From NCBI RefSeq assembly GCF_029813785.1, contig NZ_JARVKY010000023.1, positions 1 through 64,000 of the forward strand: DNA of 64,000 nucleotides, in the 5' to 3' direction. Below the pieces are notes generated by a model. It was not told where the DNA came from. It did not search any database and worked only from the letters and a program-made list of their open reading frames with translations. Origin of the DNA: Streptomyces sp. DH41. Lineage in GTDB: Bacteria > Actinomycetota > Actinomycetes > Streptomycetales > Streptomycetaceae. The first letter of the stretch is position 1. Each line of letters opens with the position of its first letter. Made by a program: the position numbers and the translations under genes. Below are positions 51,038-58,156 of the stretch, in pieces.

Positions 51038-51958
51038 TCACTCGTCTCGGAAGACCGCTTCGGCCGCTGACACGGTGACCGCGCGGGCGAGCCAGTGCCG
51101 GAGGACCTCGGGGTCACCGCAGTCCGTGATGCGCGTGCGCACGTCGTCGGAGACGTCGAGACCTCGCTGCTCCAGGACCAGCAGGACATCCAGTGCGCCC
51201 TGCTGCGCGCGGCCTTGCTCACGGCCTTGCTCACGGCCCTGCTCACGGCCCTGCTCACGGCCCTCATCGCGGATTTCTTCGGAGATGTAGGACTTGTAGA
51301 AGGAGAGGTCCACGGCCACCAGGTTCCTCCAGAGGTGCTTGGCCGGGCGGTTGCCCATGCCCTGAGCGGTGAATTCGATGATGGGGGACGCGACGTCTTC
51401 GGGCGCGTCCTGCAACGCGGTGGACAGGGCCTTCAGTATCCCATTGATGACCGGTTCGGCGGCGTGTGTGATGGCCGCCAGACTGGCCAGCACCAGGTCG
51501 GCTCGGGCCTCGTCCGGGTCGGTGATCACCGGCATGTTGTGCGGGCCGGCGACCAGGGGCCGCAGGGTGAGCGTGGGCAACTGGGCCGGTCCGCTGCTCA
51601 CCGCCTGCTGGGCCCACTTCGCCGTCCGGTGGTCCTGGCAGACGACCAGGAGAGCGGTGGGCAGTCGGTACTTCGTCCACAGGTACGAGACGTAGTACGC
51701 CCAGCTCGCCGGCTTGTCCGGATCCTTCTTGCCCTGGGCCTCCACGGCCAGGAGGAACGCGTCCTGCTCTGCCGTCTCGAAGCGCAGGAGCGTGTCCACG
51801 CGGCGTTCGACGGGGCTGGCCTCGGTGAGGTCGGTCGGCAGAGCCGTTGCACCGACGGGCTTGGGGATGTCGATTCCGAGATAGTGCGAGACACGGCTGA
51901 ACAGGCCGGGGTCGTGCTGGAAGATGCGGTGCATCGCCTCGTGGGGCGGGCTGACCAT
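51038..51958 (-). CDS. Rpn/PD-(D/E)XK nuclease-like protein
   Basis: The protein has 306 residues from ATG 51958 (MVSPPHEAMHRIFQHDPGLFSRV) with an AAGGAAA site upstream. The core RRVDTLLRF ... FLLAVEAQGKKDPDKPASWAYYVSYLWTKY has the D...ExQ pattern of the PD-(D/E)XK/Rpn (YhgA-like) recombinase-type nucleases, which are common and multicopy in Streptomyces. A charged GREQ tetrapeptide repeat (residues ~230-250) comes from a 12-bp DNA repeat. Activity is unproven. Confidence 0.82.
   Translation of the reverse strand: MVSPPHEAMHRIFQHDPGLFSRVSHYLGIDIPKPVGATALPTDLTEASPVERRVDTLLRFETAEQDAFLLAVEAQGKKDPDKPASWAYYVSYLWTKYRLPTALLVVCQDHRTAKWAQQAVSSGPAQLPTLTLRPLVAGPHNMPVITDPDEARADLVLASLAAITHAAEPVINGILKALSTALQDAPEDVASPIIEFTAQGMGNRPAKHLWRNLVAVDLSFYKSYISEEIRDEGREQGREQGREQGREQGRAQQGALDVLLVLEQRGLDVSDDVRTRITDCGDPEVLRHWLARAVTVSAAEAVFRDE
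51211..51270 (-). repeat. 12-bp tandem repeat encoding GREQ units
   Basis: Four near-identical 12-bp units (GGCCTTGCTCAC twice, GGCCCTGCTCAC twice) and a degenerate fifth run through 51211-51270 and encode EQGREQGREQGR on the minus strand. Copy number could vary between strains. Confidence 0.92.
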
Positions 51959-51974
51959 GGGTTTCCTTACTGGT

Positions 51975-52874
51975 TCAGGACTGGGCTGCGGCCAGGTCTC
52001 GGCAGGCACGGCAACGGGGTTCGGTCTCGGGGGCCCGGAAGCCTCGGTCGCAGCCCTCGCAGTTCTGGAGCGGATGTCGGACGGGATGCGGTGACGCAGC
52101 CGCCGGGGCGCGGTAGGGGGCCGGGGGCGGCAGTCCGTCGGTGAGGCGGTGAGCGAGGAGAGCGGCAGGACGGCGCAGAGGGTCGTCCGGCAGGCCGGTG
52201 GTCAGGGCGTGTCGTACGGCTGTGGTGCGGATGTCCCGTTCCAGCCAGGCGGCGACGCCGGGAGCCAGGTGGGCCGTGTCGGTCGCGGAGAGCAGCAGTC
52301 TGGAGTCGTGTCGTCGCAGGTCGGCGAGGAGATCGACCGCCGCCTGGAGAAGCACGGGTGCCTTGCTGCTGGGCTGCGGTACGGCGGGGAGCGCCTTGCG
52401 GACGCCGCCTGTGCCACTCGGGCGAGGCGCTCGCTCGGACGCCGTGCGTTCGGGTCGTGCCGGGTTTGCCGGCCGGGCGGGACAGGCGGGGCCTGTTGCT
52501 CGGCGCCGGGCCCGAGGGTCGTTGCAGGAGACGGTGCGGGTGACGACACGGCCGTCGGCGGCGCGTTCGCGTTCCCGGCGGAGGTAGCCGTGGGCCTCCA
52601 GCTCGCGCAGGGCCGCGCCGATACGGACCGCGCCCTCCTTGAAGCGGGCGGTGAGGCTCTTGATGTCCACGGGGGTGCCGACGCGCACCGACTGGATGTA
52701 CAGGCCCAGGCCTCTCGCCAGCAGGGAGAGGTCCGGGTGCTGGGCGAGGTGGTTTCCGACCACGGTGAAGTTGGCGGTGTGTCGGACGTTGTCGTGGACG
52801 ACGCCCGAACGGGGCGGGTTGTCGCCATCGGCGGACTGGGCGCGCGGAGGCACGCTAAGGTTTTGGGTACCCAT
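51975..52874 (-). CDS. Helix-turn-helix protein, replication-initiator-like
   Basis: The protein has 299 residues (MGTQNLSVPPRAQSADGDN). The N-terminal winged-HTH region, NFTVVGNHLAQHPDLSLLARGLGLYIQSVRVGTPVDIKSLTARFKEGAVRIGAALRELEAHGYL, is common in Streptomyces HTH proteins. A Pro/Ala/Arg-rich linker and a second domain (LLADLRRHDSRLLLSATDTAHLAPGVAAWLERDI) follow. The C-terminal Cys-x2-Cys pairs (CEGCDRGF ... CRACRDLAA) may bind zinc. It is close to the Rpn-like gene and oriented the same way. Exact role unknown. Confidence 0.8.
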   Translation of the reverse strand: MGTQNLSVPPRAQSADGDNPPRSGVVHDNVRHTANFTVVGNHLAQHPDLSLLARGLGLYIQSVRVGTPVDIKSLTARFKEGAVRIGAALRELEAHGYLRRERERAADGRVVTRTVSCNDPRARRRATGPACPARPANPARPERTASERAPRPSGTGGVRKALPAVPQPSSKAPVLLQAAVDLLADLRRHDSRLLLSATDTAHLAPGVAAWLERDIRTTAVRHALTTGLPDDPLRRPAALLAHRLTDGLPPPAPYRAPAAASPHPVRHPLQNCEGCDRGFRAPETEPRCRACRDLAAAQS

Positions 52875-52935
52875 CAGGAAGCCCTAACTTCCTCGGTGGT
52901 CAGGCCCTCGTCGAGGACGCAACTCCGCGACGGGG

Positions 52936-52951
52936 GCTGACATATGTCAGC
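52936..52951. promoter_or_regulatory. Perfect 16-bp palindrome upstream of the HTH gene
   Basis: GCTGACATATGTCAGC is a perfect palindrome 62 bp before the start of the HTH gene (52874). It may be the operator for autoregulation or for a neighbouring regulator. Confidence 0.6.
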
Positions 52952-53135
52952 GGTTAATGCGCTGAGCGTAAGGGAGTTGGGGACCCCGAAAGCCAGCCCA
53001 ACCGGCGATGTTCACCCGAGCGAGTGAGCCGACGCCGTGGGCGGGAGGGGTGGGGCTTGGTGGGGTTCTTTCTCCCAAGTGGTTCTTATTGGAAATCGCC
53101 CGAATCTCCGTGACGCGGAAACCCGAGTGCCGGTG

Positions 53136-53327
53136 TCAGCGCAGCGCCGAGGTGAACGCGGACCAGGCCTCGCGGGCGATGAACAGGGCGGGACCGTCAG
53201 GGTTCTTGCTGTCCCGGACGGGGACGGCGGCGGGGATACCGAGGGCCACTTCGACGCAGTTTCCGCCGTTTTCCCCGCTGTAGCTGCTCTTGGTCCAGGT
53301 CGTCGCGCCGGCTTCGTGGCTTCCCAT
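53136..53327 (-). CDS. DUF397 small protein
   Basis: The protein has 63 residues from ATG 53327 (MGSHEAGATTWTKSSYSGENG). The W-KSS-S-...-NCVEVA pattern and the VPVRDSKNPDGPALFIAREAW ending are those of DUF397, the usual partner of DUF5753-type XRE regulators. It overlaps the 3' end of the XRE gene by about 130 bp in another frame. Such pairs are common in Streptomyces and sometimes act as antitoxin-like or developmental regulators. Confidence 0.92.
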   Translation of the reverse strand: MGSHEAGATTWTKSSYSGENGGNCVEVALGIPAAVPVRDSKNPDGPALFIAREAWSAFTSALR

Positions 53328-54153
53328 GCTTCTCGTACCCTTCCATCGCGTCGCCGATGACGGCGACCGTCTGGCGAGCCGAAAGTGAGTCCGCCCTGAG
53401 CACATCATAGGTGTGGCTGTGCTGCGTGTAAGCGGTCGGATCGCTGTTGAAATGGCCTCGGTCGAGCGATTCCGAGTACACCCAACGCTCCCCCTCGGGC
53501 AGCTCGATCAAGGACATGGAGACGTTGGGGCGCAAGAGCTCCGGATAGGCAGCCGGAGCGATCTGGATACGGATGTTGGGACGGCGCCCGAGCTCCAGCA
53601 GCGCCGCGCACTGATCCCGCATGACCTCAGGGCTGCCCACCATGTTGCGCAAGCAGCTCTCGTCCATGACGACGACGTAGGAGGGGCCGCCGTCCGCCAG
53701 GAAGCGTTGCTGTCGACTCAGTCGTGCCCGGACACGTTCCTCCAGTTCCTCGCCGTCCGTCACCCGCCCGAAGAGTGCACGCGCGTAGCTCTCCGTCTGC
53801 AACAAGCCGGGTACCAACCGCTCCTGGTACTCCCGCAGAGCGACGACGACGGCGTCCATCTCCGCTCTGCGCCGGAACCAGTCCGGATGCTCCACCTCCG
53901 GATACCAGTCGATCCGCCCCCACAACCGCGCCAGCACTCCACCCGTGCTCAACAACTCGTCGCACGTCTTCGCGAACGTGTCCTGAGGCACCCGCGTCCC
54001 CGCCTCCACCCGGGCGATGTGCGACCGGTCGCAGGGGATGCGGACCGCCAGCCCCTCCTGCGTGAGCCCCTCGGCCTCGCGGAAGTGCCGCAGCACCTCG
54101 CCGAAGACCGCGGCCGTACTGGCGCCCGAGCCACCGGTGTTGCGTCGGCCCAC
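53197..54153 (-). CDS. XRE family regulator with DUF5753 domain
   Basis: The protein has 318 residues from GTG 54153 (VGRRNTGGSGASTAAVFGEVLRHF), with a GGAGGAG site 6 nt upstream. The HTH is LRHFREAEGLTQEGLAVRIPCDRSHIARVEAGTRVPQDTFAKTCDELL. DUF5753 follows (VVALREYQERLVPGLLQTESYARALF ... PNVSMSLIELPEGERWVYSESLDRGHF). The last ~40 residues are Arg/Lys/Gln-rich and overlap the DUF397 gene, so the usual stop may have been lost. It is divergent from the gene at 54259. Confidence 0.9.
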   Translation of the reverse strand: MGRRNTGGSGASTAAVFGEVLRHFREAEGLTQEGLAVRIPCDRSHIARVEAGTRVPQDTFAKTCDELLSTGGVLARLWGRIDWYPEVEHPDWFRRRAEMDAVVVALREYQERLVPGLLQTESYARALFGRVTDGEELEERVRARLSRQQRFLADGGPSYVVVMDESCLRNMVGSPEVMRDQCAALLELGRRPNIRIQIAPAAYPELLRPNVSMSLIELPEGERWVYSESLDRGHFNSDPTAYTQHSHTYDVLRADSLSARQTVAVIGDAMEGYEKHGKPRSRRDDLDQEQLQRGKRRKLRRSGPRYPRRRPRPGQQEP

Positions 54154-54258
54154 GGCCTCTCCTCCTTCGTGACAAGGGGCGAGTGTCACGCGTCAAGCGT
54201 TGATGGCGACGATCCCCCTCGGCGAACCTCAATACACCCAGAGTGACGGAGGTTGAGG

Positions 54259-54885
54259 ATGGAACCGGTGGAATCGGTGAAACCCGGCACGCTCGTCTAC
54301 GACCCGCGCACCCGCAGGGTCGGCGAGTACCGGGGAACGGCGGGTCCCTGCGCGATGCTGCGGCCCATCGGCGGTGGCCGGGAGTGGCAGGCGGACCCGG
54401 CGCTGATCCGGGCGGCGACGGCCGAGGAACGGCTGAGCGCCGGCGTCTGGGCGGCCAACAACCGTTTCCTTACCGGCGCGTTGACAGCCGAACCGCTGGT
54501 CAAGGCCGGACCGCCGCCCGAGCCGGTCACCGGCTGCGCCACCTGTGCCCGGCTGGCCGAGCGGCGCGCACACGCGCGTGCCACCGGTGACGGCAGCGCC
54601 GAGACCGACGCCGATGTACTGCTGGCCCGGCACCAGCGTCATGAACACCGTGGCCGTCGGCTCTTCCGCTACGTACCGTTCACGATCGTCCAGGACCCGT
54701 CGGCGCTCCCCGAGTACCAGGCGCACTGCGTGTCCGGCGACGAAGCCGACTGCGGTGCCACGTCCGGCCCGTGCCCCGCCCCGGCGGATGTCGAGGAGTG
54801 GCAGCGCGGGCACACGCAGGAGACCCGGCACACCCGCTACCGGCGCTGCTTCGCCGACTACGCGGTACTGGAGTGCCGCGCCTGA
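54259..54885 (+). CDS. Two-module fusion protein ending in a DUF7848-like domain
   Basis: The protein has 208 residues from ATG 54259, 5 nt after a GGAGG site. The N-terminal ~60 residues (PGTLVYDPRTRRVGEYRGTAGPCAMLRPIGGGREWQADPALIR) are a small module often seen as a separate Streptomyces protein. A CATCARLAERRAHARATGDGSAETDADVLLARHQ segment follows. The C-terminus (GRRLFRYVPFTIVQDPSALPEYQAHCVSGDEADCGA ... HTRYRRCFADYAVLECRA) resembles DUF7848. These usually adjoin XRE/DUF397 genes. Domain naming is from memory. Function unknown. Confidence 0.8.
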   Translation: MEPVESVKPGTLVYDPRTRRVGEYRGTAGPCAMLRPIGGGREWQADPALIRAATAEERLSAGVWAANNRFLTGALTAEPLVKAGPPPEPVTGCATCARLAERRAHARATGDGSAETDADVLLARHQRHEHRGRRLFRYVPFTIVQDPSALPEYQAHCVSGDEADCGATSGPCPAPADVEEWQRGHTQETRHTRYRRCFADYAVLECRA

Positions 54886-54939
54886 GCCGGGCGGCGTCCA
54901 CTGGTCCACACGGTGACCCGAACCCCCGGTTCAGGCGCG
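54877..54939. terminator. Bidirectional terminator between convergent genes
   Basis: A 15-bp inverted repeat (54877-54891 and 54925-54939) has one mismatch and encloses 33 bases. Each arm contains the last codons and stop of one of the two convergent genes (ends at 54885 and 54931), which is an economical arrangement. Confidence 0.7.
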
Positions 54940-55305
54940 GTCGTCCGCCGACCGTGCCAGGTACGCGTGGTTGTCCTGGATGAGGCGGTCCAGCGCGTCC
55001 CTGGCGGCCGCGAGGCCGTCGATGGCGCCGGACAGCCGGGCCCGCTCGCGGGCCATGATCTCCAGCGCCTGCCGTGCCCCGTCCTCGCTCGGCTCGGACA
55101 TGCAGGGCACCATCTCGGCGATGGTGCCGCTGGAGATGTCCGCCGCCAGGAAGGCCCGCACCAGGCGCACCCGCTGGACGTGCTCCTCCTCGTAGTGGCG
55201 CTGTCCGCTGGGCGAGCGGGAGCTGACGAGCAGGCCCTGCTCCTCGTAGTAGCGCAGCGACCGGCGACTGGCTCCCGTCCGGGCGGACAGTTCACCGATC
55301 CGCAT
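54931..55305 (-). CDS. MerR family transcriptional regulator
   Basis: The protein has 124 residues from ATG 55305 (MRIGELSARTGASRRSLRYYEEQGLL), with GGAAGG just upstream. It has the MerR winged helix (SRRSLRYYEEQGLLVSSRSPSGQRHYEEEHVQRVRLVRAFLAADIS) and a long C-terminal dimerisation helix. It lacks metal-binding Cys clusters, so it probably binds a small organic ligand. It is divergent from the EthD gene and very likely regulates it through the 20-bp-spacer promoter between them. Confidence 0.92.
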   Translation of the reverse strand: MRIGELSARTGASRRSLRYYEEQGLLVSSRSPSGQRHYEEEHVQRVRLVRAFLAADISSGTIAEMVPCMSEPSEDGARQALEIMARERARLSGAIDGLAAARDALDRLIQDNHAYLARSADDRA

Positions 55306-55333
55306 GCCGAAATCCTTCCAGACTGCCGCGCAC

Positions 55334-55365
55334 TTGACCCTCACATTGATGTGAGCTTTTAGGTT
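55334..55365 (+). promoter_or_regulatory. MerR-type promoter/operator of the EthD gene
   Basis: TTGACC (55334-55339) and TAGGTT (55360-55365) are 20 bp apart. That is longer than the 17 bp of ordinary promoters and typical of MerR-activated ones. The perfect inverted repeat CTCACATTGATGTGAG (55340-55355) fills the spacer. Transcription would start at or next to the EthD ATG (55372), giving a leaderless mRNA. Confidence 0.8.
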
Positions 55366-55371
55366 AACTCC

Positions 55372-55707
55372 ATGCTGAAGCTCATCTTCATGATCAACCG
55401 CGTCGAGGGAATGTCGTACGAGCGTTTCGTCGAGCACCACCGGGACCGGCACGCGCCGCTGTTCACCTCCATCCCGGAGGCGGAGCGCCACGTGCGCAAG
55501 TACACCGTGTCCCACCCGGTCCCCGCCGGGAACTATCCGGACCGGGCCTACGACGGCCTGACGGAGATCTGGTTCGAGGGCTGGGAGGACCACGACGCCT
55601 TCTTCGCCTCCGACAACTACCGGACGCTGGTCAACCCCGACGAAGCACGCTTCATCGACATGGACTCGGTGGCCGTGATGGTCACCGAGGAGAAGGAGAT
55701 CATCTGA
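55372..55707 (+). CDS. EthD-domain protein
   Basis: The protein has 111 residues from ATG 55372. It has the EthD/dimeric alpha-beta barrel start MLKLIFMINRVEGMSYERFVEHHRDRHAP and the later YDGLTEIWFEGWEDHDAFFAS segment. Family members include monooxygenase- or decarboxylase-like enzymes acting on aromatic or polyketide substrates, and some with no enzymatic role. No Shine-Dalgarno is needed if the message is leaderless. Substrate unknown. Confidence 0.88.
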   Translation: MLKLIFMINRVEGMSYERFVEHHRDRHAPLFTSIPEAERHVRKYTVSHPVPAGNYPDRAYDGLTEIWFEGWEDHDAFFASDNYRTLVNPDEARFIDMDSVAVMVTEEKEII

Positions 55708-55735
55708 CGGACCCGGCTGCCCTAGGCTGCGGGCC

Positions 55736-56536
55736 GTGACGCCAGACGACCGCCGTCTCCGCACCGTCGACCTGGCCCGGTCGGCCGGTCTCTCGACGCA
55801 GCAGATCCGCAACTACGAGGACGCCGGTGTCCTGCCCCCGGCCGAGCGGACCGAGTCCGGGTACCGCGTCTTCGGCGAGGTGCACCGGCACGCGCTGCTG
55901 ACGTACCGGACCCTGCGCAAGGGGTACGAGCCGTTGACGGCGACGCGGATCATGCGGACCGTGCACGACGGGGACGTCCCCGGCGCGCTCGCCCTGGTCG
56001 ACGCCGCGCATGCCGCCCTGCACGAGGAGCGGGTCTCGCTGCGGGCCGCGAGCGAGGCGCTGGAGGCGCTGGCCCGGGAGGAGCCCGAGCCGTCGGCGGA
56101 GCGCTCGGCCGGGGACGCGTTGCGTGTCGGCGAGGTGGCCGCGCTGATCGGCGTACGGACGTCCGCGCTGCGGGTGTGGGAGGCGGCGGGGCTGCTCGCG
56201 CCGGGGCGGGAACGCGGCACCGGGTACCGCGTGTACGGTCCCTCCGACGTCCGCGACGCACGGGTCGTGCGCGTGCTGCGCCGCAGCCACCACCTCTTCG
56301 ACCAGATCCGCCCCGTACTGGAAGGCCTGCGGCGCGAGGGCGGCAGTGCGGCCCTGCGGGCGGCGGTCGAGGCGCGCGGGCAGGCGCTCACCGCGCGGAC
56401 ACGGGCGATGCTCGCGGGGGCGGGCGCCCTCCACGCCTACCTGGAGGGAACGGCGAACCCGTCCTTGGAGGGAACGGCGAACCCGTCCCTGGAGGGCACC
56501 ATGGCCCCGTCCCTGGAAGGGACGACGGCCCCCTAG
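55736..56536 (+). CDS. MerR-type regulator with two HTH domains (TioE-like)
   Basis: The protein has 266 residues from GTG 55736. It contains two MerR HTH units in one chain: residues ~8-70 (RTVDLARSAGLSTQQIRNYEDAGVLPPAERTESGYRVF) and ~128-190 (RVGEVAALIGVRTSALRVWEAAGLLAPGRERGTGYRVY). The C-terminus is a fourfold octapeptide repeat (LEGTANPS-like) encoded by a 24-bp tandem repeat that includes the stop codon. Tandem MerR regulators named after TioE occur in natural-product clusters. It lies just before the condensation-domain gene. Confidence 0.88.
   Translation: MTPDDRRLRTVDLARSAGLSTQQIRNYEDAGVLPPAERTESGYRVFGEVHRHALLTYRTLRKGYEPLTATRIMRTVHDGDVPGALALVDAAHAALHEERVSLRAASEALEALAREEPEPSAERSAGDALRVGEVAALIGVRTSALRVWEAAGLLAPGRERGTGYRVYGPSDVRDARVVRVLRRSHHLFDQIRPVLEGLRREGGSAALRAAVEARGQALTARTRAMLAGAGALHAYLEGTANPSLEGTANPSLEGTMAPSLEGTTAP
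56441..56536 (+). repeat. 24-bp tandem repeat, four copies
   Basis: Four consecutive 24-bp units (56441-56464, 56465-56488, 56489-56512, 56513-56536) encode the repeated LEGT-x-x-PS octapeptide. The first two differ by one base, and the fourth ends with the TAG stop. Confidence 0.93.
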
Positions 56537-56664
56537 CGGAGGCCGTACCGCCGTTCGAGGAGCCATCCGTTCCGTTGAACCGTGCCGACACACCAGGTGC
56601 GCGGTCGCGGACACGGCATTCCCTTGGTCGGGTCTGCCTACATCTGCGAACGGAGACCCCCCTC

Positions 56665-58068
56665 GTGCGAATGACCGACATCCAGCGCTGCGAGATCCGG
56701 CCCGGGCGCCTCGTCGAATGGACGCTCAGTCCCAGGACCCTCGACATCGCGGCGTCGCTGCCCGAGGACACGAGGCCGCCGGCGTACATCCAGGAGTCGC
56801 ACATCCGTACCGCCCGGTCGATGCGCGAGGACGGCCTTTCCGTGCCGACCTGGCTCGGCACGGCCTTCGACATCCCGGGCCCGGTCGACCTCGACGTGCT
56901 CCAGGAGGCGCTGCGCGCCTGGACGCTGCGGCACGAGACGCTGCGCAGCGGCTTCCGCTGGAGTGGTGAGGCCGGCGACACGATGCGCCGGTTCACCCTG
57001 GACGCGGACGCCGTGTCCCTGCGCCGTACGGACGTCGGCGACTTCCCGGACGCCACCGACCTGGCCCGCCACCTCCGGGACCGCTTCGACCACGTCGCGG
57101 ACGCGCTGCGCTGGCCCAACCTCATCTACACGGCGGTCGTCCGCGACGACGGCGTCAGCGTCTACATGGCCTTCGACCACAGCAACGTCGACGCCTACTC
57201 CATCTACCGCATCCCCGCCGAGATCCACGAGCTGTACGCGGCCGGCGTCGAGGGCCGGACCGTGCCGCAGCCGCGGGTCGGCAGCTACGTCGACTTCTGC
57301 GAGGCCGAGCGGGCGGACGCGGACCGGATCGACGGCGCCCACGACATCGTCGCCCGCTGGCGGGAGTTCATCCAGCGGTGCGACGGACGGCTGCCGTCCT
57401 TCCCGGTCGATCTCGGCGTGCGGCCCGGCGACGCGCTGCCCGAGCAGCGGCTGCTGCGCGAGCCGCTGGTGGACGCGGCGGACGCCGCCGCCTTCGAGGC
57501 GTACTGCCGCCCCTACGGCGGCAGCCTGGTCGGCGTCCTGGCCGCCACCGCGCTCGTCGTCCACGAGATCGGCGGGGAGCCCGTCTACCGCACGGTCGTG
57601 CCGTTCCACACCAGGTCGCGGTCCCAGTGGTCGGATTCCGTGGGCTGGTACGTCGGTGGTGCGCCGATCGAGATCCCCGTGGCGCGGGCCCGCGACTTCC
57701 CGAGCGCCCTGCGTGCCGTCCGCGCCGAACTGCGGGCCAACCGGCGGCTGGCCCGCATGCCGATCGACCGGGTGTTGCGCCTGCTCGGCACGGAGTTCCA
57801 CCCGACCTCGCCCGACCTGTACTCGATCGTGTCGTACGTCGACGCCCGCGACGTCCCCGGCGCCGGTCAGTGGGCGGACCAGACGGCGTACGCGCTGCTC
57901 AGGGTGTCGTACGGCGACCAGGTCTGCGCGTGGGTCACCCGGCTCCCGGAGGGACTGTGGTTCGCGAGCCGTTACCCGGACACCGACATCGCGCACAAGA
58001 ACCTGCGGCTGTACGTCGAACGGCTGCGGGACATCGTCACGAGCGTCGCCCGTCCACGTGCCCAGTAA
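56665..58068 (+). CDS. Stand-alone condensation-domain protein
   Basis: The protein has about 467 residues. GTG 56665 is chosen because GGAGA lies 8 nt upstream, and ATG 56671 is the alternative. The condensation/acyltransferase fold spans the protein. The active-site HHxxxDG motif appears as AFDHSNVDAYSIYR, so the first His is Asp while the second His and the Asp remain. A second conserved segment, VPFHTRSRSQWSDSVGWYVGGAPIEI, matches the WGWFVN-like latch region of this fold. There is no adenylation or carrier domain. Relatives include PapA-type acyltransferases, so acyl transfer onto a small molecule is plausible, but the substrate is unknown. Confidence 0.88.
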   Translation: MRMTDIQRCEIRPGRLVEWTLSPRTLDIAASLPEDTRPPAYIQESHIRTARSMREDGLSVPTWLGTAFDIPGPVDLDVLQEALRAWTLRHETLRSGFRWSGEAGDTMRRFTLDADAVSLRRTDVGDFPDATDLARHLRDRFDHVADALRWPNLIYTAVVRDDGVSVYMAFDHSNVDAYSIYRIPAEIHELYAAGVEGRTVPQPRVGSYVDFCEAERADADRIDGAHDIVARWREFIQRCDGRLPSFPVDLGVRPGDALPEQRLLREPLVDAADAAAFEAYCRPYGGSLVGVLAATALVVHEIGGEPVYRTVVPFHTRSRSQWSDSVGWYVGGAPIEIPVARARDFPSALRAVRAELRANRRLARMPIDRVLRLLGTEFHPTSPDLYSIVSYVDARDVPGAGQWADQTAYALLRVSYGDQVCAWVTRLPEGLWFASRYPDTDIAHKNLRLYVERLRDIVTSVARPRAQ

Positions 58069-58122
58069 TTGCCGTCCACCCCTCCCCTATTGCCTCCCTC
58101 ACCCGTCAGGCGTCGGTCAGAG

Positions 58123-58150
58123 TTTGCGAATCGCATCAGCTGTGTAATGT
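58123..58150 (+). promoter_or_regulatory. Candidate promoter of the cyclodipeptide operon
   Basis: TTTGCG (58123-58128), a 16-bp spacer and TAATGT (58145-58150) lie just upstream of the GTG start at 58157, in a locally AT-richer stretch. No Shine-Dalgarno precedes that start, so the transcript is probably leaderless. The spacer is a little short. Confidence 0.5.
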
Positions 58151-58156
58151 TCCAAC

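Noticed and set aside
52875..54258. Prophage or integrated element around the XRE, Rpn-like and HTH genes
   Set aside because: No integrase, attachment-site repeats, terminase or structural genes were found. These families are normal chromosomal accessory genes in Streptomyces.
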